Positions 54,455 through 63,308 are shown, counted from the stretch's first letter. The stretch is 64,000 nt of DNA from Chitinophaga niabensis (GCA_017849435.1 JAFIGY010000002.1:186001-250000), one strand, 5' to 3'. Notes: generated by a model not told the origin, from the letters alone. A program made the numbers and translations.

Positions 54455-54558
54455 TACAATTAATGGAAGCTCCCGCCGATCTTTCGAAGTATTCCTGTCT
54501 TGCGGTTTTTTTTATACTTTAGTGCTCATCATTATTCTTTCTTTTAACCCGATTATCT

Positions 54559-55725
54559 ATGTACTTAAAGAAAAAACCCCTCTACCTCGCATTTGCTTTC
54601 ATCGCAATATGTGTAAACAACCTGCAGGCGCAAACCACGAGCCCTTATTCCCTGCAGGATGTGACAGACAAAGGAAAAGTTTCCCAACGGGACAATGAGA
54701 ACCTTACACTAAAGTCCTCCACCCAGGATGCCATGAACTTCATCCGGTGGTACAATGCAGACGGAGCTCCTCTTGGATATGTCGGATATGGCTCCAATTC
54801 CTCAAGATGGTTTTATGTTGATAACTATGGCAATTATCCCGTGCGGATAAGCCCCCGTCTCATCCTCGGCAACAGTTCCGACGACGGAACTTCCTCCATT
54901 CAGGCAGATGGCCTCATCAAAGCCACAGGAACCTATCCCGGGCTGATGTTGCATAACGGCAAACGCTGGGACCTTTCCAACACAGGCAACAATCTCACGC
55001 TTAACGAAACCGGCATTAAAAGTCGCCTGTTTATCAAAGAAGGCGGGAATGTAGGCATTAATACTACAGATCCTCAGTCCGCATTGCAATTAGGATCTTA
55101 TGACGCAAATAACACCAGCTCTATCACTATCCCCGGCGCTTACAATTTTGAAGTGATGAAGGCAGGGCAGGAAGGAAACGGCAATGCCGCCATAGAATTT
55201 GTCAACCATACCTCCGGCACATTGTCCTACGGCATTAAAATGGGTACGAACATTGACCGTTTCGGCGCCGGACTATATATCACCGCCGCCTCACCTGTAA
55301 GCAGCTACGCAAGCCTTAGCTACCCCTCCAGTCCCGCCCTTTTTGTAAATTCAAGCAACCAGGTGGCCATCGGTTCCAACAACACCGCCGGCTATAAGCT
55401 GGCTGTTGCCGGTAATGTGATCGCGGAAAAGATAAAAGTGAAAGCACAACCCTGGCCGGATTATGTATTTGAGCAGGATTATAAACTCCCTTCACTGCAG
55501 GAACTGGAGGCATTCATCAAACGTAACAAACACCTCCCGGATATTCCTTCTGCCGAAGAAGTGGCAAAGAACGATCTGGACCTCGGGCACACGCAGGCTG
55601 CCATGCTGAAAAAGATAGAAGAGTTGACACTCTATATCCTTCAGCAGAACAAACAAATAGACGCCCAGCAAAAAACAATGCAGCAGCTGGAAAAGCGTTT
55701 AAAGGAACTGGAAGACAAAAAATAA
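54559..55725 (+). CDS. Exported tail-fibre-like protein with S74-type C-terminus
   Basis: A 388-residue exported protein. Signal peptide (1-22, VNNLQAQ), a Gly/Asn/Ser-rich beta region (about 25-290), and a C-terminal module KVKAQPWPDYVFEQDYKLPSLQELEAFIKRNKHLPDIPSAEEV followed by a coiled coil (IEELTLYILQQNKQIDAQQKTMQQLEKRLKELEDKK). The WPDYVF...LPDIPS module is widespread at the ends of Bacteroidota surface proteins and resembles intramolecular-chaperone ends of phage tail fibres. Function unknown. The purU ATG follows its stop after 1 base. Confidence 0.8.
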   Translation: MYLKKKPLYLAFAFIAICVNNLQAQTTSPYSLQDVTDKGKVSQRDNENLTLKSSTQDAMNFIRWYNADGAPLGYVGYGSNSSRWFYVDNYGNYPVRISPRLILGNSSDDGTSSIQADGLIKATGTYPGLMLHNGKRWDLSNTGNNLTLNETGIKSRLFIKEGGNVGINTTDPQSALQLGSYDANNTSSITIPGAYNFEVMKAGQEGNGNAAIEFVNHTSGTLSYGIKMGTNIDRFGAGLYITAASPVSSYASLSYPSSPALFVNSSNQVAIGSNNTAGYKLAVAGNVIAEKIKVKAQPWPDYVFEQDYKLPSLQELEAFIKRNKHLPDIPSAEEVAKNDLDLGHTQAAMLKKIEELTLYILQQNKQIDAQQKTMQQLEKRLKELEDKK

Positions 55726-55726
55726 T

Positions 55727-56554
55727 ATGATCATCGTTATTCAATCCAAAGACCAGATCGGGCTGGTAGCCGCCATTTCGGGTATCATGTCCCGGAACGG
55801 GCTGAACATCGTTTCGCTCCGGGAGCATGTGGACAAAGCAGAAAGTCGCTTCTTCATGCGTATTGAAGCGGAGCATGAAGCAGATCCCTCGTCGCTGGAA
55901 AATGAAATAAAGGCGGTCCTTCCTTCAGACGCTTACGTCACCGTCAATCCACAGCCCGATAAAAAAGTAGTGCTGCTTGTTACCAAAGAGTATCATTGCC
56001 TGGCCGATATTCTCGTGCGGAATTATTTTAAGACCCTCGGCGCCACAATCCAATGCGTCATCGGCAATTACTCCAACCTGGAAAACATATGTACACGCTT
56101 CGATGTTCCCTTTCATCTCGTTTCGCATGAACAAACAGATAAGGAAGCATTCGAAAAGAACATCGCCGGCATCGTGGAAAGATATACGCCGGATTACATC
56201 GTACTGGCCAAATTCATGCGCATCCTCAGCCCCGCATTTGTTGCGAGATTCCCGACGCGCATCATCAACATACATCATTCCTTCCTGCCCGCCTTCGCAG
56301 GTGCGCACCCTTACAAACAGGCTTTTGAAAGAGGCGTGAAGCTGATCGGTGCAACGTCTCATTTCGTAACGGATGAGCTGGATGAAGGTCCGATCATCGC
56401 GCAACAGGTGATCCCGGTGAATCATTCGTATACTGCAGCGGATATGATGAAAGCAGGGAAGGAGATAGAGGTTTCTGTACTGGCGAAGGCGCTCAGCCTT
56501 GTTTTCAGCGATCGGGTGTTCGTATACCGGAATAAAACAGTGGTATTTGAATAA
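55727..56554 (+). CDS. purU: Formyltetrahydrofolate deformylase
   Basis: A 275-residue PurU. N-terminal ACT domain (about 1-80, IVIQSKDQIGLVAAISGIMSRNGLNIVSL), then a formyltransferase-fold domain with FDVPFHLVSHE, VLAKFMRILSP, INIHHSFLPAFAGAHPY and DEGPIIAQQ (catalytic His and Asp). It hydrolyses 10-formyl-THF to formate and THF, balancing one-carbon units for purine synthesis. The family usually has about 280 residues. It is coupled to the upstream tail-like gene by a 1-base gap, an odd partnership. Confidence 0.96.
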   Translation: MIIVIQSKDQIGLVAAISGIMSRNGLNIVSLREHVDKAESRFFMRIEAEHEADPSSLENEIKAVLPSDAYVTVNPQPDKKVVLLVTKEYHCLADILVRNYFKTLGATIQCVIGNYSNLENICTRFDVPFHLVSHEQTDKEAFEKNIAGIVERYTPDYIVLAKFMRILSPAFVARFPTRIINIHHSFLPAFAGAHPYKQAFERGVKLIGATSHFVTDELDEGPIIAQQVIPVNHSYTAADMMKAGKEIEVSVLAKALSLVFSDRVFVYRNKTVVFE

Positions 56555-56562
56555 AATATAAG

Positions 56563-56596
56563 AAAGCCTCCGGAGAAAATATCCCGGAGGCTTTTT
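56563..56596. terminator. Bidirectional terminator between purU and the proline-rich gene
   Basis: AAAGCCTCCGG / CCGGAGGCTTT with a 10-base loop and T5 on the plus side. It lies between convergent genes. Confidence 0.85.
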
Positions 56597-56597
56597 A

Positions 56598-56912
56598 TTA
56601 TGCTTTCTTCTTCGGCGCAGGTGGCGGAGGAGGAGGGGGCGGCGGAACGTCATCTTTACTCTTCTTCGTTTGCGCTGCATCCGCCTTCAGCTTCGGTGGC
56701 GTGAATTTTACTTTCGGCTTTTCTTCTCCTTTCTCCGCCGGTTCATCTTTCACCACTTTAGGCGGCGTGAACTTTACGTGTTCTTTTTCGGCAGAAGAAG
56801 AGGGTTTGTGTTCTTTTTTTGCAGCAGGCGCTGCTTTCGGCTTGTCCTGCGCATACAGGGCTGTGCCCGCCAGTAAGCATGCGGCAAGCAGATAAGACGC
56901 ATTTCTGATCAT
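56598..56912 (-). CDS. Exported Lys/Pro-rich protein with polyproline end
   Basis: A 104-residue protein. Signal peptide (about 1-20, LLAGTALYAQ), then Lys/Ala/Pro/Glu-rich disordered sequence with the repeat VKFTPPK (two copies) and an end of nine consecutive prolines before APKKKA. I know no family. Long proline runs stall ribosomes without EF-P, so expression should depend on EF-P. The ATG at 56912 starts the signal peptide. Confidence 0.65.
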   Translation of the reverse strand: MIRNASYLLAACLLAGTALYAQDKPKAAPAAKKEHKPSSSAEKEHVKFTPPKVVKDEPAEKGEEKPKVKFTPPKLKADAAQTKKSKDDVPPPPPPPPPAPKKKA

Positions 56913-56970
56913 AACGAAGGTTTTTATAAAGACATAGATGCAGCGCCTGCCATTTTCCACAAAAATTTCT

Positions 56971-58254
56971 TTACAGCATCCGCGCGGCTTCCAGGCCGGG
57001 GGATATCTCAAACGCGATATTCACCTTGGTACCTTCCGGGCTTCCGTCCTCATTGAAAAGGTCAAATACGTGGATATTGAAGGTGGTATTGAACAGCGCC
57101 TTGTACAGCTCTACCCTTTCCATACAGAGGCGCATCCCTTTTGATTCGTGGTTGCTGTTCCGGAGCCGGGTGGATTGCGCCCGCCCGATGCCGTTATCCT
57201 TGATCTCGCAAAGGAGCACGCCCTCGCGAAGCCGCCGCCAGTGGACCTGTAGTAACCGATCCCCATCCTTGTTCATGAGTCCGTGCCAGATGGCGTTCTC
57301 CAGAAAAGGCTGAATGAGCATACCGGGTACAAAGAACACATCCGGATCAATGCCATCTTCCACCTGGATATCAAAATCAAACGGTTTAGTGGTACGAAGG
57401 GCTTCTATTTTGAGGTAGTGCCGCAGGAGGTCCACTTCTTCCCGCAGCGAGATGAAATTCTTCTCGGAATGCATCAACACCATTCGCAGCAGGCGTGCAA
57501 AATTGGAAAGATATTCGGATGCTTTTTCTATCTCGGAAGCCAGGATGCAATGGTAAATGCCATTGAGACAATTGAAGATGAAATGCGGGTTCATCTGGCT
57601 CTTGAGCGTTACCAGCCGGAACTCTGCCAGTTGTTTATGCAGCAGCTGCACCTCAATTTCCTGGCGGCGGGCCTTTTCTTCGATCCAGGTGCGACCAATC
57701 TTGGCGGAACATATAGCGGCGATCTTTTCCAGGATGGCAAGATGCGTGCTGCTGTAGAAGTATTTGCGGTGATGCTCGGAGTCGATCACGCCTATCACTT
57801 TGTGATTATAAAAAATAGGCACCGTGATCTCTGAAAGCCGTTTTTCATCATCCACGATATATCGCTGGTCTTTTGAAGTATCAGGCACGATCTCTGCGCG
57901 GCCGCTGAGTGCTACATACCCTGTAATGCCTCTTCCCAAAGGTATCTCGATGGGATCACGGATCTCGAAGCGCAAGGGGTTCTTGGGCCCGAATGCCGCT
58001 TTTTGCACCAGCACCTTCCGCTCTTCGTCCAGCAAATAAATAACGCAATCCTCCAGATGCAGCCTGGAGATGCAGTTCTTGGCCACATCCCAGAGGATGT
58101 CGTCCACCGTGTTCTTGCCAAAAAGGGAGGCGTTGAAATAGTTGAGCGTAGCTTCGGTTTCAAGATGGCGTTTGTAGATAACCATCTGCCGGTACAAACC
58201 GGCCAGAAGCAGTAAAAGCAGAATAATTGCGACGATGTAGGTGACGGACGGCAT
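56971..58254 (-). CDS. LytS-type sensor histidine kinase with GAF domain
   Basis: A 427-residue protein. One N-terminal membrane helix (3-24), GAF domain (about 45-190, with GITGYVALSGRAEIV and VIGVIDSEH), then a His_kinase domain of the LytS/YpdA type with QMNPHFIFNCLNGIYH (phospho-acceptor His) and an HATPase domain (FLENAIWHGL, DNGIG). No LytTR-type regulator lies beside it, so its partner is elsewhere. Divergent from pheS, with 63 bases between the starts. Confidence 0.92.
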   Translation of the reverse strand: MPSVTYIVAIILLLLLLAGLYRQMVIYKRHLETEATLNYFNASLFGKNTVDDILWDVAKNCISRLHLEDCVIYLLDEERKVLVQKAAFGPKNPLRFEIRDPIEIPLGRGITGYVALSGRAEIVPDTSKDQRYIVDDEKRLSEITVPIFYNHKVIGVIDSEHHRKYFYSSTHLAILEKIAAICSAKIGRTWIEEKARRQEIEVQLLHKQLAEFRLVTLKSQMNPHFIFNCLNGIYHCILASEIEKASEYLSNFARLLRMVLMHSEKNFISLREEVDLLRHYLKIEALRTTKPFDFDIQVEDGIDPDVFFVPGMLIQPFLENAIWHGLMNKDGDRLLQVHWRRLREGVLLCEIKDNGIGRAQSTRLRNSNHESKGMRLCMERVELYKALFNTTFNIHVFDLFNEDGSPEGTKVNIAFEISPGLEAARML

Positions 58255-58305
58255 TTGTTTACTGCAAAAACCACCAAAATTTAATCATTTTTCTCCATAG
58301 CGCGT

Positions 58306-58313
58306 TATCTTTG
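58306..58313 (+). promoter_or_regulatory. -7 box 4 bases before the pheS ATG
   Basis: An exact TAnnTTTG match (TATCTTTG). The start site would fall at the ATG (58318), so pheS mRNA is probably leaderless. Confidence 0.5.
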
Positions 58314-58317
58314 TTGG

Positions 58318-59343
58318 ATGGAGCAGATAGTGCAGCAAATAGAAGCATATAAGCAGGAAATTGCCGCTTTCAGGCCGGAAACGGCGGAAGAACTGGAACA
58401 ATACCGCATTAAATTCCTGGGAACCAAAGGTCTGGTAAAGGCTCTTTTCGGGGAAATGAAGTCCGTGCCGAACGACCGGAAAAAGGAGTTCGGGCAGATC
58501 CTGAACGCATTCAAGCAACTGGCGGAAGACCGTTATGAGGCGTTCCAGGGCCTGAAAGATCAGGCCGGTGCTGCGCTGGACCTGGACCTGACCCTCCCCG
58601 GGGAACCACACCGCCTCGGTACCCGCCACCCCATCAGCCTGGTCAGGAACAAAGCCATCCGCATCTTCGAACGTCTGGGCTTCTCCATCGCGGAAGGTCC
58701 CGAGATCGAAGACGACTGGCATAATTTCACGGCGCTGAACCTGGATGAGAACCATCCCGCCCGGGATATGCTGGATACGTTCTACGTACAGCAGAACCCC
58801 GACTGGCTCCTGCGCACCCATACTTCCTCCGTACAGGTGCGGGTCATGGAACAGGGTAAACTCCCTATCCGGATCATTTGTCCCGGCCGCGTATATCGCA
58901 ACGAAACCATCAGCGCGCGCGCTCACTGCTTCTTCCACCAGATAGAAGGGCTTTATATCGCAGAAAACGTTTCTTTCGCCGATCTCAAGCAAACTCTTTA
59001 TTATTTCGTGCAGGAGTTCTTCGGTAAAGATTTCAGGGTACGTTTCCGCCCCTCTTTCTTCCCCTTCACCGAACCCAGCGCGGAAATGGATATTTCCTGC
59101 CTGATCTGCGGAGGAGAAGGCTGCAATGTGTGCAAGCACACCGGTTGGGTAGAGATCCTTGGCTGCGGCATGGTACACCCGCAGGTGCTGGAAAACTGCG
59201 GCATAGACTCTTCCAAATACACCGGCTTCGCCTTCGGGATGGGTATTGAGCGGCTGACCATGCTCAAATACCAGATCAGGGACCTTCGTCTTTTCTCCGA
59301 GAACGACCTTCGTTTCCTGAAACAATTCCAGGGCGCTGTCTAA
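58318..59343 (+). CDS. pheS: Phenylalanyl-tRNA synthetase alpha subunit
   Basis: A 341-residue PheS. N-terminal coiled-coil region (1-85), then the class II catalytic core with HPISLVRNKAIRIFERLGF, GPEIEDDWHNFTALN, RTHTSSVQVRVME (motif 2 region), a Cys pair segment (CLICGGEGCNVCKHTG) and motif 3 in FAFGMGIERLTMLKY. It charges tRNA-Phe together with PheT, which is not in the window. Two metabolic genes follow in the same direction. Confidence 0.97.
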   Translation: MEQIVQQIEAYKQEIAAFRPETAEELEQYRIKFLGTKGLVKALFGEMKSVPNDRKKEFGQILNAFKQLAEDRYEAFQGLKDQAGAALDLDLTLPGEPHRLGTRHPISLVRNKAIRIFERLGFSIAEGPEIEDDWHNFTALNLDENHPARDMLDTFYVQQNPDWLLRTHTSSVQVRVMEQGKLPIRIICPGRVYRNETISARAHCFFHQIEGLYIAENVSFADLKQTLYYFVQEFFGKDFRVRFRPSFFPFTEPSAEMDISCLICGGEGCNVCKHTGWVEILGCGMVHPQVLENCGIDSSKYTGFAFGMGIERLTMLKYQIRDLRLFSENDLRFLKQFQGAV

Positions 59344-59359
59344 GCTGTTTAAAAGGCCC

Positions 59360-60217
59360 ATGACCTCCATCACGGACGTACATACGATCGCAGTCTGCGG
59401 GGCAGGCACCATGGGTGCAGGGATCGCGCAGGTAGCCGCAGCCAGCGGTTACGACACCGTGTTGTTCGACACCCGTGAGGAAGCCCTCACCCGCGGGTTC
59501 GGTCAGATCAGCCGCAACCTTCATACCGCCGCAGAAAAAGGCAAACTGGATGCCGCCAGGGTACCGGACATACTCGGGCGCATCCGGGTCACGGAGCATA
59601 TCGGCGATTGCCGGGCAGATGTGATCATCGAAGCGATTATCGAAGACATCCCCGCCAAAGTAGCCCTCTTCGATCAGCTTACCGCTATCAATTCCCCCCG
59701 TACCATTTTCGCTACCAACACCTCCTCCCTTTCCGTTACTGCCATCGCCAAAGCCGTTGCGCATCCGGAAAGAGTAGCCGGGATGCACTTCTTCAACCCG
59801 GCACATCTCATGCAGCTTGTAGAGATCGTCAGCGGAGCGGATACAGACCCCGCCATCGCAGATCTTCTTTACGCCCTGGCGCAAAAGATGCACAAAACGC
59901 CCGTTCGCGTAAAAGATGCACCAGGCTTCATTGTTAACCGCGTGGCAAGGCATTACTATCTCGAAGCCATGCAGGTTGCTGCTGCAGATGTGGCGCCGAT
60001 AGGTACCATCGACCGGCTGCTGGAATCTGCCGGCTTCCGCATGGGACCTTTTGCGTTGATGGACCTCATCGGCAATGACGTGAACTATGCCGTTACCACC
60101 TCCCTCTACGAAGCATTCCATCATGCACCGCGCTTCCGGCCGGGTCAATTGCAGGCGGATAAAGTGGCCAAAGGAGAACTGGGCCGCAAAACCGGCAAAG
60201 GTTTTTACAACTATTGA
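59360..60217 (+). CDS. 3-hydroxyacyl-CoA (3-hydroxybutyryl-CoA) dehydrogenase
   Basis: A 285-residue NAD-dependent dehydrogenase. Rossmann motif VCGAGTMGAGIAQ (residues 9-21), the catalytic His in GMHFFNPAHLM, and the C-terminal helical domain starting DAPGFIVNRVARHYY. The single-domain size fits 3-hydroxybutyryl-CoA dehydrogenase (Hbd/PaaH type). It could work with an enoyl-CoA hydratase such as the gene at 5536, though they are far apart. It starts 16 bases after pheS. Confidence 0.93.
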   Translation: MTSITDVHTIAVCGAGTMGAGIAQVAAASGYDTVLFDTREEALTRGFGQISRNLHTAAEKGKLDAARVPDILGRIRVTEHIGDCRADVIIEAIIEDIPAKVALFDQLTAINSPRTIFATNTSSLSVTAIAKAVAHPERVAGMHFFNPAHLMQLVEIVSGADTDPAIADLLYALAQKMHKTPVRVKDAPGFIVNRVARHYYLEAMQVAAADVAPIGTIDRLLESAGFRMGPFALMDLIGNDVNYAVTTSLYEAFHHAPRFRPGQLQADKVAKGELGRKTGKGFYNY

Positions 60218-60252
60218 TTTACATTTGTGCCTTCATCAACGTCATCCAACAC

Positions 60253-61239
60253 ATGATCCTTGTTACCGGCGGTACAGGTTTTTTAGGCAGTTATCTGTTG
60301 CGTGCGCTCGTGCAGGCAGGCAAACCGGCGCGGGCATTGTACCGCAAACACATTCCTTCACAGATCAACGATGTGAAGGATCGTGTGGAATGGGTGCAGG
60401 GAGATGTGCTCGATCTGGGATCGCTGGAAGACGCGATGCAGGGGATTGAACAGGTATATCACTGCGCCGCGATGGTTTCCTTTCTGCCGGAACGCCGGGA
60501 GCAGATGCTCAAAGTGAATATAGAAGGTACGGCCAACGTGGTGAACGTATCGCTGGAAGCGGGAGTGAAAAAGATGCTGCACGTCAGCTCCGTGGCGGCG
60601 CTTGGTCGTGCCAGGGAACAGGCGGAGATCACCGAACAATCTATGTGGGAAGAGAGCAGGAACAACTCCAATTATGCTATCAGCAAGCACTTCAGTGAAA
60701 TGGAAATATGGCGTGGCATTGCGGAAGGGCTCGATGCCGTGATCGTAAACCCCGCTATCATCCTCGGCAGTGGTTTCTGGCATGACGGATCCGGCATGAT
60801 GCTGAAGAACGCCTGGAAAGAATTCCCGTATTATACGGAAGGGATCAATGGTTTTGTGGATGTGGAAGATGTGGCGAATGCGATGATAAAGCTGATGGAT
60901 AGTTCCATTACAGCGCAACGATACATCCTTTCTTCCGAGAACTGGCCCTACCGGCAGCTGTTCAGCGTGATGGCAGACGCCCTCGGCAAAAAACCACCGC
61001 ACATCGCCGCCAAACCCTGGATGGCAGAAGTCGTATGGCGCCTTGAAAAGATCAAAGGGAAGCTTACGGGCAAACATCCGCTCATCACAAAAGAAACAGC
61101 TCGTACCGCACGGCTGAAAGTCCACTACAACAATAACAAGCTGTTGCAGGCTTTACCCGGCTTCCGGTTCAAACCGCTGGAACAGACCATCCGCGAGATC
61201 TCCACGGCTTTCCTCCGGCACCCCTCACTTAAAAGCTAA
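60253..61239 (+). CDS. NAD-dependent epimerase/dehydratase (extended SDR)
   Basis: A 328-residue short-chain dehydrogenase of the extended type. Nucleotide motif LVTGGTGFLGSYLL at the N-terminus, active-site YAISKHFSE (Tyr-x3-Lys) and substrate region NPAIILGSGFW. Substrate not assignable; close relatives act on sugar nucleotides, flavonoid-like compounds or sterol-like compounds. The ATG at 60253 is used, 35 bases after the previous gene. The 3' end overlaps the convergent lipoprotein gene by 15 bases. Confidence 0.92.
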   Translation: MILVTGGTGFLGSYLLRALVQAGKPARALYRKHIPSQINDVKDRVEWVQGDVLDLGSLEDAMQGIEQVYHCAAMVSFLPERREQMLKVNIEGTANVVNVSLEAGVKKMLHVSSVAALGRAREQAEITEQSMWEESRNNSNYAISKHFSEMEIWRGIAEGLDAVIVNPAIILGSGFWHDGSGMMLKNAWKEFPYYTEGINGFVDVEDVANAMIKLMDSSITAQRYILSSENWPYRQLFSVMADALGKKPPHIAAKPWMAEVVWRLEKIKGKLTGKHPLITKETARTARLKVHYNNNKLLQALPGFRFKPLEQTIREISTAFLRHPSLKS

Positions 61240-61923
61240 GGCCAGCATAGCGCTTGCCAACGTTTGCTGCAAAGCCGCATCCACTTTTGCCTGCATCCAT
61301 ACCTTCGGCGTTTCACCTGGCATCACAGCCGCTACCGGCACTCCTCTCAGGTGAAATTCATAGCATACTTTCTCCGCACTGTTCTTTATACCAAAGTGGT
61401 TGTGCGCCGTCACGCGGATCTCATCCGTAGCGGAGCGCAGCACGCCCACCGGTTTGTTATCATTCAGCTCCAGGAAGGCGACATTGCTTTTCAGGATCAG
61501 CTCCCAGCTTTTCAACGGGTCCGCCGCCGCGGCGCCGATATGCACATACCACAGGGAAGCATCCCCGGGGAGCGTGTTGAGGTATCCCGGCAAAGGGCGG
61601 TTGGAAAACGTGATGCGGGGAGTGCGGAGCACCTGAACAGGGATTTGTGCCTCGGGGGCTTTCACCGTGAAGTAAAAAGCATCTGACACATTCCTGAGCT
61701 GCTTCGCCGGTGTATTGGCCGCTATGCCGTTGGTGCGGGAGGATGTGGTATAGCTGCCCAGCGAAAGGGTTTTAGCAGTCAGCCAGCCATCCCTGACCTT
61801 CACAGGCAGTTCGTTGGCAGAGACATACAGACCGGCATCTTTCACTACCGGTTTGCTGGTAACGGTACATCCCGCCAAAGGCAGATAAACCACAATTAGA
61901 AGGCGATAAATGATCTTTAACAT
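61225..61923 (-). CDS. Hypothetical lipoprotein
   Basis: A 232-residue protein with signal peptide and lipobox (LPLAGCTVTS, lipidated Cys19). The mature part is beta-rich (AFYFTVKAPEAQIPVQVLRTPRITF) with no family I recognise. It follows lpxD by 11 bases on the same strand, so it is co-transcribed, which suggests an envelope role (inference). The end overlaps the convergent epimerase gene by 15 bases. Confidence 0.68.
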   Translation of the reverse strand: MLKIIYRLLIVVYLPLAGCTVTSKPVVKDAGLYVSANELPVKVRDGWLTAKTLSLGSYTTSSRTNGIAANTPAKQLRNVSDAFYFTVKAPEAQIPVQVLRTPRITFSNRPLPGYLNTLPGDASLWYVHIGAAAADPLKSWELILKSNVAFLELNDNKPVGVLRSATDEIRVTAHNHFGIKNSAEKVCYEFHLRGVPVAAVMPGETPKVWMQAKVDAALQQTLASAMLALAFK

Positions 61924-61934
61924 GAGTGTGCTTA

Positions 61935-62876
61935 CTAACTATTGATCTTTGCCCACAACTCGGGAATACGCTTGATCCAGGCCAATTCTTTCTTTTTCGC
62001 GCGGGCCTCACCGGTGGGTATGCCGAAGTATACTTTCCCGCCTTCGAGGGAGCCGGGCACGGCACTGGCCGCCAACACAACAGCCCCTTTGCCGATCACG
62101 AGGTCTTTGTTCACGCCCACTTGTCCCCACAGAGTCACATTGTCCTCGATGATCGCCTTTCCACCTATACCTACCTGGGCTGCAAAGAGGCAGTTTCTGC
62201 CGATCACGGCGCCGTGACCGATATGGATCATGTTATCGAACTTGGTACCTGCCCCGATGATCGTTTTGCCGCTCACTCCTTTATCGATCGTGCAGTTAGC
62301 CCCGATCTCCACGTGATCTTCGATCACCACCATCCCGCAGCTTTCCAGCTTGTCATACATCACTTCCCGGTCCGCTCTTTTCTTGAAATAAAAAGCATCC
62401 GAACCGATCACGGTGCCGGCATGAATGATCACGTTATCGCCGATAACGGTATGATCATAGATGGTAACGTTGGGATGGATGATGCAGTTCTTCCCGATAC
62501 GTACATGATGCCCGATGAACACCCCGGGAGATACGATCGTGCCTTCTCCCACTACAGCCGTATCACTGATGGGCGATGTAGGCGGTACGTAAGGACGGTA
62601 TCGTTTAACGAGGCTTACATAAGCACTGAACGGATCGTTCACTACCAGCAATGCCTTGCCTTCCGGAACGGCTACCTGCTTGTTGATGATGATGATCGTA
62701 GCCGCGGAGTGCAGGCAGGTATCGTAGTACTTCTCAAAATCAACAAAGGAGATGTCTCCCGTTTCTACCTTGTGTATCTCGTTGATGCCTGTAGCCATCA
62801 GCTGATCGTTGCCTGAGAGTGTTGCGCCAATGAGCGCTGCTATTTCTTTTACCGGAATCGGTGCTTCAAACTTCAT
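61935..62876 (-). CDS. lpxD: UDP-3-O-acylglucosamine N-acyltransferase (LpxD-like)
   Basis: A 313-residue acyltransferase. N-terminal uridine-binding-like domain (1-100), then a left-handed beta helix of hexapeptide repeats (VVGEGTIVSPGVFIGHHVRIGKN, TVIGDNVIIHAGTVIGSDAF, IGHGAVIGRNCLFAAQVGIGG) and the catalytic His of MIHIGHGA. It adds the second acyl chain in lipid A synthesis. It is a little shorter than typical LpxD (about 340). Some Bacteroidota carry two LpxD-like genes, so lipid A specificity is probable rather than certain. -7 box 22 bases upstream. Confidence 0.88.
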   Translation of the reverse strand: MKFEAPIPVKEIAALIGATLSGNDQLMATGINEIHKVETGDISFVDFEKYYDTCLHSAATIIIINKQVAVPEGKALLVVNDPFSAYVSLVKRYRPYVPPTSPISDTAVVGEGTIVSPGVFIGHHVRIGKNCIIHPNVTIYDHTVIGDNVIIHAGTVIGSDAFYFKKRADREVMYDKLESCGMVVIEDHVEIGANCTIDKGVSGKTIIGAGTKFDNMIHIGHGAVIGRNCLFAAQVGIGGKAIIEDNVTLWGQVGVNKDLVIGKGAVVLAASAVPGSLEGGKVYFGIPTGEARAKKKELAWIKRIPELWAKINS

Positions 62877-62898
62877 ATGAAACTCGTTAAAGTGAGAG

Positions 62899-62906
62899 CA
62901 AAGTTA
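62899..62906 (-). promoter_or_regulatory. -7 box of lpxD
   Basis: An exact TAnnTTTG match (TAACTTTG, minus strand) 22 bases before the ATG. TTG at 62921-62923 is a possible -33 element with a short 14-base spacer. Confidence 0.5.
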
Positions 62907-62971
62907 GGGGGCGTTATCCACAATTTTTTTTTGCTTGTGAATAAAATTTCTTGTAAAATTTTTCTTTTGTG

Positions 62972-63076
62972 ATGAAATTCTTTTTAATATTGTGTAGGGA
63001 ATTTCTTTTCCCTGTACTTACTAACCCATTCACATAACAAGAAAGTCTGATTGTTCTCACGGTCAGACTTTTTTTA
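62972..63076 (+). ncRNA. Candidate small transcript (RNA or 21-codon peptide)
   Basis: The 432-base gap between lpxD and the Crp-like gene (both minus strand) contains a plus-strand terminator with no plus-strand gene before it. Just upstream are a small stem (GGGAA/TTCCC) and a 21-codon frame (ATG 62972, MKFFLILCREFLFPVLTNPF, stop 63035-63037). Either a short RNA or a tiny peptide mRNA ending near 63076 is possible. The rest of the gap (63077-63308) is AT-rich with several T runs and nothing I can name. Confidence 0.3.
63042..63076 (+). terminator. Orphan plus-strand terminator
   Basis: AAAGTCTGA / TCAGACTTT with a 12-base loop, followed by seven or more T on the plus strand. On the minus strand the T run is interrupted. 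No annotated plus-strand gene lies within 1.6 kb upstream. Confidence 0.75.
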
Positions 63077-63308
63077 TTGCCTCTGTAACCCGCTACAGCA
63101 AAGTATTTCAGCCGATACGTTTTTTTGATGTGACGATCCCTGCATATGCCGGTCCGGCTTTTTTGATGTTCCGGTGAAAGGGAAATGCATGATCCCACTT
63201 TTCATTTTTTCATCGCCTTCATTTGTTAAATACCCTTTTTAAGCATCGTTTTTTTGTTAAAAACCGCTTTAAGGCACAAACGACTATCAATTAAACGGAT
63301 AGAAAGTG

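Noticed and set aside
62914..63198. 94-codon minus-strand frame between lpxD and the Crp-like gene
   Set aside because: Composition is that of AT-rich non-coding DNA, it spans a strong plus-strand terminator, and the product has no protein-like pattern.
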